Source of the DNA: Siphonodentalium dalli
Lineage: Eukaryota > Mollusca > Scaphopoda > Gadilida > Siphonodentaliidae
Direction: 5' to 3'
NCBI GenBank assembly: GCA_032622095.1
Contig: CP136063.1
Span: 72,331,980-72,395,979, forward strand
Length of the DNA stretch: 64,000 bases
Shown here: piece by piece, positions 48,547 through 58,262 of the stretch
Position numbering within the stretch: position 1 is the stretch's first letter
How the letters are laid out: each line of letters opens with the position of its first letter
Program-made: the position numbers and the translations under genes
Notes under the pieces: generated by a model
What the model saw: the letters and a program-made list of their open reading frames with translations, nothing else
Databases searched by the model: none
Told to the model about the DNA's origin: nothing

Positions 48547-49039
48547 TTCTTCCTATTTAAGAACTAACTGATATAGTAATCACGATTTGATATTTAGGTC
48601 GTGGTTTGGGACAGGGTCACGCCCATATACTTTCCGATTGTAAATATGGTTCCGGAAACACAAATCCAAAGATATATTGATGTTATTCTTCGTCATATAA
48701 AAGTCCTGGCAGCAAAAGATGCTGAGAACTCTAGCTGAGGATATAAGCCATGTCCAGTGATATTCATCAATTGGTAGAGCTCTTCAAACGTACACTCTAT
48801 ATAGTATATATGTGTTCTCTTCAAGTTCACTCTGATGCACGGCTTTGAGTGTGATGAATAATTCGCATCTCAATAACCAACCACTTACGGGGGATCAAAT
48901 TGTTTTGTCACAGCGCACTATTAATCACACTGATCGATATTGCTAACAGTACGCAGTGATTCCACAGATATCCACCCATTAAAACGCGGACGCCGTGCAT
49001 GGTTACATCCTTTATAATAAAGAGTTACGGCGCATTACA

Positions 49040-49490
49040 GGTTACACTGGTGTAAATATGGTTCGGAGTGACATCTGGCGGATGCGGGAGGAATACAGAG
49101 GAGAGAATAAAATAGACACTGGGCCGTGATTGGCCAATAGCCTTGTGTGCTTTTTGCATAAAAAAATCATCACATCTCTTCCCTATGGTTTCCCATAGGT
49201 AAAATAGCCATTCCCACAGGAATTAACCCTTTGTAGTGAAGTTTGAATTTTTTGATGTGGTCTAAAATATGACAGTATTTTTTTATGCGGGTCTGACACT
49301 AGTTACGAAAACACAAGATTTAAAGGGGAATTCCCTGATAGACAGACATGATTTTATTGCGTAAAAAGTTTCCCCAAATGTCAATTTTTCAGATTAAAAA
49401 AAAATTTTGGACCCAAAATTTATATTGCCAACAGCATACGCTAAAACGTTAGCACGGAGGCCTATGGAAAACATTTACACCAGCGTAACC
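49040..49490 (-). mobile_element. MITE family V, inverted copy in palindrome
   Basis: Complete element in minus orientation with 18-bp ends (GGTTACACTGGTGTAAAT at 49040; GCGTAACC at 49490, one change). It lies 5' of the inverted exon in the exon's reading direction. Confidence 0.85.
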
Positions 49491-49740
49491 TACATGTTTT
49501 GTCATTCCCATTGTCAGTTTTGTTATACTCTGCCGCTGTAATTATTGGAACCATTAAATACATATTATGGACTTGTTCGGGTGCATAGAACTGTTAAGTT
49601 AGTACACAGGCGCTGTGCCAACTGGGGGGAAGTAGAATTCTACTAACATCGCCGAAAATCTCAGCGAAATCGACCACACCACTACATAGAAAACATGATT
49701 TCGCCATCGACAGTCATTGAATTTAATTGATATATAGCAT
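49387..49740. other. Palindrome spacer
   Basis: About 350 bp separates the arms. The first 100 bp are the end of the left MITE V; the rest shows no recognised feature. Confidence 0.7.
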
Positions 49741-50083
49741 AAATTGACATTTGGGGAAACATTTTACGCAAAAAAATCATGTCTGTCTAGCAGGGAATTC
49801 GCCTTTAAATCTTGTGTTTTCGTAACTAGTGTCAGATCCGCATAAAAAAAAATACTGTCATATTTTGGACCACACCAAAAAATTCAAACTTCACTACAAA
49901 GGGTTAATTCCTGTGCTATTTTACCTATGGGAAACCATAGGAAAGAGGTGTGATGATTTTTTTATGCAAAAAGCACACAAGGCTATTGGCCAATCACGGC
50001 CCAGTGTCTATTTTATGATCTCCTCTTTATTCCTCCCGCATCCGCCAGATGTCACTCCGAACCATATTTACACCAGTGTAACC
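49741..50083 (+). mobile_element. MITE family V, 5'-truncated, in palindrome right arm
   Basis: Matches the last three quarters of MITE V and ends in ACACCAGTGTAACC. The left about 105 bp are missing because the palindrome arm begins here. It lies about 500 bp upstream of the exon at 50584. Confidence 0.8.
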
Positions 50084-50536
50084 TGTAATGCGTCGTAACT
50101 CTTTATTATAATGGATGTAACCATGCACGGCGTCCGCGTTTTAATGGGTGGATATCTGCGGAATCACTGCGGACTGTTAGCAATATCGATCAGTGTGATT
50201 AATAGTGCGCTGTGACAAAACAAATTTTTATCCCCCGTAAGTGGTTTGGTTGGTAATTGAGATGCGAATTATTCATCACAATCAAAGCCGTGCATCAGAG
50301 TGAACATGAAGAGAGCACATATATACTATATAGAGTGTACGTTTGAAGAGCTCTACCAATCGATGAATATCACTGGGCGTGGCTTATATCTTCAGCTAGA
50401 GTTCTCAGCATCTTTTGCTGTCAGGACTTTTATTTGACGAAGAATAACATCAATATATCTTTGGATTTGTGTTTCCGGAACCAGATTTACAATCGGAAAG
50501 TATATGTGCGTGACCCTGTCCAAACCACGAGCTAAA

Positions 50537-50543
50537 TATAAAA
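50537..50543 (+). promoter_or_regulatory. Candidate TATA box of the receptor-like gene
   Basis: TATAAAA lies 47 bp upstream of the ATG at 50584, so a start about 30 bp downstream would give a very short leader. The inverted copy has TATCAAA at the same place. Confidence 0.4.
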
Positions 50544-50583
50544 TCGTGATTACTATATCAGTTAGTGCTGAAAATAGGAAGAA

Positions 50584-50662
50584 ATGTGGACCAACTTATT
50601 AGCATTCACGACCATTCTCTGTGTTGGATATACCTCACTGACAGTAGAATGTCTCAATATTG
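50584..50662 (+). CDS. Ionotropic glutamate receptor-like gene, exon 1 (signal peptide)
   Basis: ATG plus 25 further codons and one base, ending ATTG/GTAAGT, a consensus donor. The peptide starts MWTNLLAFTTILCVGYTSL, a clear secretory signal, and ends TVECLNI. Joined to exon 2 (55720) the split codon becomes GGA, giving LNIGILIEHG, the shape of the first beta strand of an ANF-receptor amino-terminal domain. The phase-1 donor fits exon 2's acceptor. An identical exon in reverse orientation lies at 48468-48546. The receptor would be a cell-surface ligand-gated channel; this exon only directs secretion. Joining is inferred, not observed in RNA. Confidence 0.7.
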
Positions 50663-51499
50663 GTAAGTATATTGCATTGCAGTGTATACAAGAAAACCAT
50701 AGTCAGAAATGGTAACGCGCTCAAGATCATGCATATACATATACTATATACCAATGAGTGTAATTATAGAATCTTTTTCATTCTGTTATTTGTAATTGTC
50801 ATAGCTTATCACAAACGAAAATCAACAATATTGACATCATGTAAACGCCTCGGGTCGCACTACAGCTCGGCTTCGGGGTCGCACTACAACTTTTAATGTG
50901 TCCCAATAATTAACATTCTTTAAATAAAACCCCCAGCGCTATGGCAGCGCCCAGACGAAACAAGAATTTGTACATTAGTATACACGCGGCGCGCGTAATA
51001 AACTACATGTATGGAAACGCTCGGACTACAACTATCTTTAAGGAAAGCGACGTTTTCTGGGTATAGTATATAGGCGACCAGGAAGGAGATATGCGACACA
51101 GAAAATGCAACGAGTTTTGAGTGCAAACCTCGGGAATATATACAAGGCGGTGCTCAATTTTTTTTCATAAAACTCATTCAACAGAATATTAAATGAAAGC
51201 TACGCTGTGGAAACTATGTCGCGTTTCGACTATAAAATAGCTCACACTGGAGAAAATAAAGGTAAACGCCAGTACCAATAATCTGGCGATCACAGATACA
51301 ATTTTGGAGGAAGTGCATTGTGCTGTTCCAATATAATGGTAGATCCGCTCTCTGTCAATATTTCGAACCCATGTTCAGATAGACACCACAGCCGTCTCCG
51401 ATCTCGCTACTCTTATAGCCCGATGATAGTAGCGAGATCTGAGACGGTCATGGCGTCTAATGTTCAGACTCTTGATGATATGGCTTCCCCTTTAAGAAT

Positions 51500-51595
51500 G
51501 TCCCGTAGCCGAGGTGGTTAATTAGGCCGTGGATAAGATTATCCTAATCTGCATGGCTAGCCGATGTTCACCCGGATTTGAACCCCACGGCACGA
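51500..51595 (+). ncRNA. tRNA-like SINE head, right-arm copy (pseudogene)
   Basis: Begins GTCCCGTAGCCGAGGTGGTT with an A-box (TAGCCGAGGTGG). The B-box is GATTTGAACCC near 51575 (two mismatches). CCGT near the start can pair with ACGG near 51587. The anticodon arm is irregular. Same origin as 47512-47606. Confidence 0.55.
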
Positions 51596-51639
51596 GCGAA
51601 AATCGAAGGTTGATCTGAGTTGAGGGAAATCTCAATAGG

Positions 51640-51785
51640 CCACTCCGATCGATACATAGCCAATCCGATCGATACATAGCCACTCCGATCGATACATGGC
51701 CACTCCGATCGATACATGGCCACTCCGATCGATACATGACCACTCCGATCGATACATGACCATTCCGATCGATACATGACCATTT
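51640..51785. repeat. 20-bp minisatellite, about 7 copies
   Basis: Unit CCACTCCGATCGATACATGG with small variants (ATAG, ATGAC, CCATTCC). The left palindrome arm has one unit only (near 47465). The overlapping minus-strand open frames with repeated MYRSEW-type peptides come from this array. Confidence 0.9.
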
Positions 51786-52139
51786 CGACAAGAAATAAGA
51801 ATTTGTTCACGCTCACCGAAGCAAGTACATTTGAAACAATGAACACTCGCAATACAAGTCCGTGTCTCCATAAATCTGCATGATATTATCTTACAAATTC
51901 TTCCTTTTCTGTTTCCGGCAACTCCACATCCTCAGTTAAGTGGTTTTAGTAATAATATTGGCTATCATGAAACAGATTGGAAAATAATCGAGAAAAACAT
52001 TGTATTTGTTTTTGTGTTTGTCTATAATTGTGCATTTCGGCGTGTGCACCGAAATTACCTCTTTGTGTAAATAATTCCATAAGTATGTGTGTATATATAT
52101 ATATCTTCATTGATATGGAGGAATAAACACACGCTCTCT

Positions 52140-52151
52140 TCTCCCTCTCTC

Positions 52152-52198
<47 letters not shown>
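52140..52198. repeat. CT microsatellite
   Basis: Nearly pure CT dinucleotide run of about 55 bp just outside the right palindrome arm. Confidence 0.95.
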
Positions 52199-52201
<3 letters not shown>

Positions 52202-52452
52202 AAATTGTATGAGGTCCGGTTTCTGACAGATAATTATGCCTCTTTTGAACGTATAATTTATTGATTATTTTGATGTCCAGATTGTAACTCGAGATATATA
52301 TGGTTATCGTGTATAGCTTTCAGAGATTTATGCCCCTTTGGGAATTTGTCCATTAATTTGATGCCCGTATAATGACGTTATTGTTATCGCTATTCGATTG
52401 ATTTCAGTTATGGCATGCGGATCAATTAAGAAATGATTGGCAGATCAATTGG

Positions 52453-52518
52453 GGTCATTGGATTATGACCGGCTGAGTAATTAAGCTTGTTTAATTACTC
52501 TGCCGGTCATAACCCAAA
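52453..52518. repeat. Short hairpin GACCGGC-GAGTAATTAA
   Basis: TTATGACCGGCTGAGTAATT is followed after five bases by AATTACTCTGCCGGTCATAA. There is no T-run after it, so it is not a terminator. Confidence 0.6.
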
Positions 52519-53835
52519 TGGATCTGACAGTCATTTTTTATAATCATATACCAGTACATTTTAATAGAACATTAATAATGTGAACAACTTTTCAAAACTA
52601 CCACAACACTTGTTACATATATTCAAATCCCAGCACAGTCTCCCAATAACAACACGCAACTTGAAGTGACGTTGATGAAGTGGACACCACGCACAGAGCG
52701 CGTGCACACGGTCGGCTTCGAGCGACGTAGTGTTCATAGTTTTTTATGAAGTGGCCCACTTCAGTTATTTCCCGATGAACGTCGGAAACATTCGTGTAAC
52801 CCAATCGCGATTTGTGCTGATTCTTAAAGAAGATAACTGTTTGAATTCAGAGGGGGTGTGATTATTCCTGATGTAATGTAAATAAATGTCAAGTTACAAT
52901 ATCGGTTTGGTTTCCATGAATATTGTCTTGAGTTAAGCTTTTTCAAACCTCTTTGCTCCTAAATGAAGTTACGACGTCGCGTGCTATGCTGTAAACGTTA
53001 TTGCCATTTTCCCAGTGGAAAACTATATTGGGAATATCACAAGAACCATAAAACTGACTCAGTTGAAATGCTATTACCGTTCACAATCGTGGAACGTCAT
53101 ACACTGTTTGAAACTGCGAGATACAGTTATTCCGATGCACTAATCCCTGAGTTCCAGTTATGAATAATGGCATACTGCTAGTGTGTTGAAGTAGTTCTGT
53201 ACTACGGACCATATAGCACAAGACGTGCACTTTTATGCTCGTAATAGTTACGGACGTCATAACAGCGAATAGGTTAACCAAGTATCCAATTGCTTTCAAA
53301 TTTGGTATGTGTATTAATCACATAAAATACAGTTTAAATTTTGGTCCGACCCAAGCATTCCCAACACATACATGCGTATTTTAGATTCAGAATTTACTTA
53401 TTATTCTGGTGTGTGATGAAATAAAACAAGGTGTTGCTAGAATATAATTGTTCGTTTAATACAAAAAAGCCACCTTTTTCTTTACTTAAGCAACGCGTTT
53501 GATACTCATAACATCTTTTTATCAGGAAAAGAAATACACAGGAACTATATGTATTTTATGAAGGTCATGTACTCATTAATCGCGCTCAGTGATCTACTGA
53601 AGTTTCGGGAAATAGATGGAACGACATGAGTGTGTGAACTAGTCAACGTTATCTCGCGAGTTTGTTGCGACGCGATGGTACGAGAACCGGAGGTTCAAGG
53701 CTTCAAGTTGTCCCTCGCGTCTCGAGTATGATAACTATCTATCCAGTTCACGTCACCCTGTCGTGTTATGCTAAGGGCGCATCCAGAAATTATAGTTTGC
53801 AGAATGATGTTGGTAATATTTTATTTAAATGAATA
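52519..53835. other. Intron 1 sequence, no confirmed feature
   Basis: Lies within intron 1 of the receptor-like gene. A good AG acceptor at 53017 precedes a 43-codon open frame in phase 1, but there is no donor before its stop (see rejected items). Otherwise nothing is recognised. Confidence 0.45.
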
Positions 53836-54380
53836 TATATTGGTCATTTATATAGAGTGTACACCATAACAGTAAAGACATTTATATAGAGTGTACATCA
53901 TAACAGTACATGTATAAAGTATACACCATAACAGTAAAAACATTTATATAGAGTGTGCTCCATGACAGTACATTTATATAGAGTGTACACAATAACAGTA
54001 CATTTATATAGAGTGAACACCATAACAGTGAAGACATTTATACAGAGTGTACACCATAACAGTAAAGACATTTATATAGAGTTTACCATAAAGACGTTTA
54101 TATAGAGTGTACACCATAACAGTAAAGACATGTATATGGAGTGTACACCATAACAATAAAGACATTTATATATAGTGTACACCGTAGCAGTAAAGACATT
54201 TAGATAAAGTGTACACCATAACAGTAAAGACGTTTATATATAGTGTACATCACAACAGTGGACATTTATTTATAGTGTACACCTCAACATTAAAGACATT
54301 TTATATATAGAGTGTACACCATAATATTATATTTCTATAGAGTGTATACACCACAACAGTAAAGACTTTTTCCGTTATCG
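53836..54380. repeat. Minisatellite, about 36-bp unit, some 15 copies
   Basis: Unit ACATTTATATAGAGTGTACA followed by CCATAACAGTAAAG, with many variants and some shortened units. It lies in intron 1. Confidence 0.9.
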
Positions 54381-54739
54381 ATGTGTTTTGTCCATGGACA
54401 AGGCAGATTCTGATATTGTGTTTGTTTGTTCTGTATTTACGTATTTCGCCATGAAAATTTTAAGTCATGGCCCAGTGCGTGCATGGTCTGTAATGCGACT
54501 AGAACTTCTATTCCATTAAAACGTGTGGCTGGAGATACACAAATAGAATCTTTGTTTCTGCCAGTTTATCTAGACAGATCTCAATTGCTCACAATGAGAA
54601 AGGAAAATTCATCTATAGAAAATGAGTGACGAATTTGTAACTAAACTTTGTCTGAAACATTAAGCTGTAATTAGGAACAGGTTACAAACAAAAAGTACAC
54701 CATTGTAAGTATGCCCCTTGACATTGGTGTAGGGGAAGG

Positions 54740-55165
54740 AATTCTTGGTGTTTCGGCACCTGGACGTTTCGGCACCTGGGTTTGCGGTTCGGCACATGGA
54801 TGTTTCGTATCCGATTGTTCAGCACTTTGGACGTTTCGGCACCTGGTACTTTTCGGACCAACGAAACTCTATCAGTGACTAGAAATGTTTTTTAATTCCA
54901 TTCTTCATTTGAATAAAATGTGATAAAACAATGAATCCATGCATGAACAATGAATGCATTCATGACTACATCTAAAACTGATCGAATTCATGCTATATTC
55001 ATTTCATAAATACAAAATAAACCATGTGCCGAAACGTCTTCGGTGAAGTGTCGAAACGTCCAAGTTTTAGGGCCGAAACAACCAAGTGCCGAAAACACAG
55101 GTGCCGAAATGTCCTGAGAAACATGTGCCGAACGTTCAGGTGCCGAAACGTCCTGCATCCAGTCT
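54740..55165. mobile_element. Foldback element with CGTTTCGGCACCTG repeats
   Basis: The left side (54745-54870) has about six degenerate GGACGTTTCGGCACCTG units. The right side (55025-55160) has the same motif inverted (CAGGTGCCGAAACGTCC). The inner 150 bp are not repetitive. This fits a foldback transposon with short tandem repeats in its arms. It has no coding capacity. Confidence 0.75.
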
Positions 55166-55479
55166 GAAGTATAGTCAGCACTAAAATACTATGGGAGCTA
55201 AGTGATCCATAATATCTTAGGTTGTTCGATGTAAAAACATAAAATAAGAAGAAATTAATATACAACGTAATTTCCTAAAATATGTATGGGCTTGGTCCCT
55301 AAGCTTCCATACTGGACACCAGATTGGGATGTGGTAGGTGTAATTTTCCATAGTGAAATTTAGTGAAAAAAATGGGGTATTTGTGAAAATACCAGTTTAT
55401 TAAAAATAAAATAAGTATGGATTGAACAGTTCCCTTTTTGGGAGGGTTAATTTTCCTTATAGCATAAACTTTTACGAAA

Positions 55480-55690
55480 ACCCTGTGCCAATGCATTCTC
55501 TTATATATGCGAGTCTCCGATAGGGAGCCTCGCATATGTAAGATAATACATTGGTCTAACAATATTTACTTAGATCATGTAAGCCAGTGCATTATCTTAT
55601 ATATGCGAGACTCCCTATGGGAGACTCGCATATATAAGAGAATGCACTGGCACAGGGTCTTTAATGCTGCACCAGCGCAGCTCCCGTTGC
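55480..55690. repeat. Two family C hairpins next to exon 2
   Basis: TATATGCGAG palindromes at about 55480-55557 and 55575-55650, followed by the GCACCAGCGCAGCTCCC end of the GAAAGGGTTAA element. The repeat stops about 30 bp before the exon-2 acceptor. Confidence 0.7.
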
Positions 55691-55719
55691 CAATATGAAA
55701 CTCGTTAGTTGTATTCCAG

Positions 55720-55860
55720 GAATCCTCATCGAACATGGTTTGAACCTCACGGGTATACGTGAGTATTTGGAAAATGTCAGAGAAGACACCGTTTCAAGAT
55801 ATAACACAGAACTATCTTTCGTACAAGAGGAAACAGATGTTTTATCTACTAGAGACGCAA
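55720..55860 (+). CDS. Ionotropic glutamate receptor-like gene, exon 2 (start of ATD)
   Basis: Acceptor TTGTATTCCAG ends at 55719 and a donor A/GTATGC begins at 55861. The 141-nt exon is phase 1-1 and open in that frame: ILIEHGLNLTGIREYLENV, then REDTVSRYNTELSFVQE and ETDVLSTRDA. This matches the first strand, helix and second strand of an ANF-receptor amino-terminal domain, with an N-glycosylation site at NLT. Spliced to exon 3 it gives TRDAMCRLTKAGC, the usual run into the next helix with its Cys. The frame also stays open upstream to an ATG at 55695, but that start would give no signal peptide, so the spliced reading is preferred. The donor is weaker than the others. Confidence 0.7.
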
Positions 55861-56012
55861 GTATGCGAATATATATACATATACAAGTATTAACAATACT
55901 GACCAGTTCGTGTGCAATGCTGCCTGAACCAGTAATGCACATTTTTAACAGTTAGCAATTTAATACCCACACAGTGCTGGTCTGAAACCTGAATTTATGC
56001 TCACTTGTCCAG

Positions 56013-56113
56013 GAGATATTGTTCGACCGATGCACCCTCCGGGACTTAACTTCACCCCACTAATTTTCTGTCTTGCTCTGTCTTGCTGTCTCCTCTTTTT
56101 GTTCGGTTGTTAA
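56013..56113 (+). CDS. Possible alternative terminal exon with hydrophobic C-terminus
   Basis: After acceptor CTCACTTGTCCAG, a phase-1 frame reads DIVRPMHPPGLNFTP then LIFCLALSCCLLFLFG and stops at 56111-56113. AATAAA follows at 56192. If spliced from exon 2 it would make a short protein with a C-terminal hydrophobic anchor. It is not needed for the receptor reading and may be chance, since it is only 33 codons. Confidence 0.2.
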
Positions 56114-56794
56114 CAAGACAAAATAGTGGCCGAAGAGACTCCGGACAAAATTGAGATTTGTTTCCGGGTTTATGAAACTGATTTATTTTTCAATAAATAC
56201 GAGAGATACGATGCCGTGATGTGGCGTGATTGGTTGGGGTAGGTTAGTAAACAATTCCGCTTCTAATGATGCATAATATTTATATACTACTTACCTCTGG
56301 ATGTGTTTTTGAAGCGCAGATCGGTGTAAAAATCCGACTCTTTGACCGAGTTTAGCGGAAGCCATCTCGAACGAGTGAAATTTTGCAGCCTGTTTTCATC
56401 AGACCGACATGTGTTCATAACAGGAGTTTTTCTTTACCAATTTTTACACGGGATACATCAACTTGAAATTGAAGAGTAATGAAATATCTAAATATGAGAC
56501 ATTTATGTAACAAAATTTTGTTTGGTGTATTTTTTAACCTGATTATGGACTTTGTAAAACTGATAATATTTAGGCCGGGCCAATTTGGATACCTTTCGAT
56601 AGGATTAAGTACTATTGGGGTGGGGTCAATTTTTGTTATGGGGACATTTGGCGAAATGTGTATTCTTTTATATTCTTTGTGTTGATTGTGTCAGTTTCTA
56701 TTTGTGAACTACCAAATATAAATTATATAAATACGTGTGGTGTCAAAGTACAATTTCAGAAACGGATTGGCATTGTCTTGTGGTTGCATTTCAG

Positions 56795-57052
56795 TGTGTA
56801 GGTTGACCAAGGCCGGATGTCATGTGGTGGTTGCCATCGTTACCTGTAAAGCCGCAAGAACTGTTGATTTTCACTCGAGGACTATGGCGGTTCCTGTGAT
56901 CCTGATCACGATTGATCGATGTTATATGAGGTCGCTAGGAGAATCCACTTTCAGACCGATTCCTGCCTACTATGACAGAGTAGGCTTACTCAACGCAATC
57001 TCAGTATTCCACCAATGGAGTTCGATTGCATACGTATTCGACGAGACCATAG
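56795..57052 (+). CDS. Ionotropic glutamate receptor-like gene, exon 3 (ATD core)
   Basis: Acceptor TTGCATTTCAG ends at 56794 and donor ATAG/GTGTGT starts at 57053. The 258-nt exon is phase 1-1 and encodes CRLTKAGCHVVVAIVTCKAA, then AVPVILITI, then FRPIPAYYDRVGLLNAISVF and HQWSSIAYVFDETI. The order (C-x-L-x3-G, aromatic-poor strand, VP-V-I, P-YYD, F-x-W-x2-IAYVFD) is that of lobe 1 of the ANF-receptor fold in ionotropic glutamate receptors. Open codons continue past the donor into a MITE, as expected of intron read-through. This is the strongest single exon for family assignment. Metabotropic or guanylyl-cyclase receptors share the fold but fit less well. Confidence 0.8.
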
Positions 57053-57114
57053 GTGTGTGTTTTAAAATACGAATGATGTTTGTAGGCCAGTCTCGTATAT
57101 TTATTGGTGTATCT

Positions 57115-57583
57115 TTAAAGGTACTCAATCCGATCAGACGGTCCCCATACCATCAAAATACAACAACAACAACTTTTCTTCAAAATACGCTTTCGTTATC
57201 AGAATCTATTTATTGCAACAAAATAATGCTAACCACTGTCAACTATGGTATCAAATTTCCCAAAGCGTATTATTTATCAACATTTTGTTTAACAAAATAT
57301 GGCCGTATTATCACTAAAATATCACGAAATTTTACCGTATTAACACTTGTTTTTAAAGTTATCCATCTTCATCCGCAATTTTGTGCGAGATCCTCCGTTT
57401 GACGACGTGTTTCTGGGTCACATATTATTACACATCTCGAGAATTAACAAACTTCAAAAATCGATATCTGATCACTCTGAGCTTTGATGGGTGGGTTCCT
57501 CGACTCGAATCAAACATGTTTTACCACCGAAGCCAAAGAAATAGTAATTTAGGAGCGTCTGATCGGATTGAGTACCTTTAACC
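57115..57583 (+). mobile_element. TTAAAGG-end MITE, complete copy (468 bp)
   Basis: The first bases TTAAAGGTACTCAATCCGAT (plus CAGAC) are matched by a perfect reverse complement at the end (ATCGGATTGAGTACCTTTAA). No transposase. It lies in intron 3 of the receptor-like gene. Fragments are at 88-200 and 770-905. Confidence 0.8.
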
Positions 57584-57841
57584 AGAATACGGATTCGTCC
57601 GAAAACGTTCGGTGGACACAATTATATATAACGCTCCTTGTTTCTCTTTTTCGCGACGCTGGTCCATTCAACAATATGAAATTAATTTTCCATTCAGTAA
57701 ATTATCTAAATTATAGTACCTATTATTATACCGAAATTATTGTCAAATACTATTGTCTTTTCTAGCATTTCGATCGATTTATTTCAAGTGTTTCGATACA
57801 TGATAGAGTAATTAATAAATCACAGTATAGTGATAAATTCT

Positions 57842-58246
57842 TTGTTTAAAGATGCACAATCTGAATTAACGCTCCTAAATTACTATTTCTTTGGCTTCGG
57901 TGGTAAACAAAAATATTTGATTCGATTCGATGAACCCACCCATCAAATATCAGAGTTAACAGATATCGATTTTTTAAATCTGTTATTTTTCACAACCTGG
58001 AATATTTGGCGGCCTGGAAAATATTCGACTAATGCCGACCGACATACTCTCGATACCAACTTGCGTTGAACAAAATGTTGATATATAACACTTTTCGGGC
58101 AATTTTATACTATAGTTGACAGTGGTTAGAATTATTTTTTGTCAATTAATCGATTCTGATAACTCAAGCGGCATTTCAAGAAATGTTGTTGTTATAATCT
58201 GATGATATGGGGATCATCCAATCGGATTTTTTTGTACCTTTAAATC
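57842..58246 (-). mobile_element. TTAAAGG-end MITE, diverged copy, inverted
   Basis: The reverse complement matches 57115-57583 along its length (AACCACTGTCAACTAT, CCACCGAAGCCAAAGAAATA). The end reads GTACCTTTAA at 58246. Together with the previous copy it forms an inverted pair separated by about 260 bp. Confidence 0.75.
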
Positions 58247-58262
58247 TTTACACATAGCTTGA

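Larger units (their letters stand above)
46223..49386. repeat. Large palindrome, left arm
   Basis: Reverse complement of 49741-52077, with about 945 bp extra at 46304-47249. It includes the end of the PLE fragment, a tRNA-like SINE head (minus), a signal-peptide exon (minus) and part of a MITE V copy. The arms are very similar but differ by scattered substitutions and small indels. Confidence 0.85.
49741..52077. repeat. Large palindrome, right arm
   Basis: Inverted counterpart of 46223-49386. It carries the truncated MITE V, the plus-strand exon, a tRNA-like SINE head and the inverted end of the PLE fragment. It has a 20-bp minisatellite where the left arm has a single unit. Confidence 0.85.

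Noticed and set aside
51500-51595. Functional tRNA-Ser or tRNA-Leu gene
   Set aside because: The anticodon stem-loop has the wrong size and the acceptor stem is only partly paired, so a SINE head or pseudogene fits better.
53018-53142. Possible exon after a good acceptor at 53017 (phase 1, 41 codons before a stop)
   Set aside because: No consensus donor before the stop and the peptide does not fit an ANF-receptor domain; exon 1 joins exon 2 better without it.
56737-57402. 221-codon frame as one gene
   Set aside because: Only 56795-57052 resembles a receptor and is splice-bounded; the rest runs into intron and MITE sequence.
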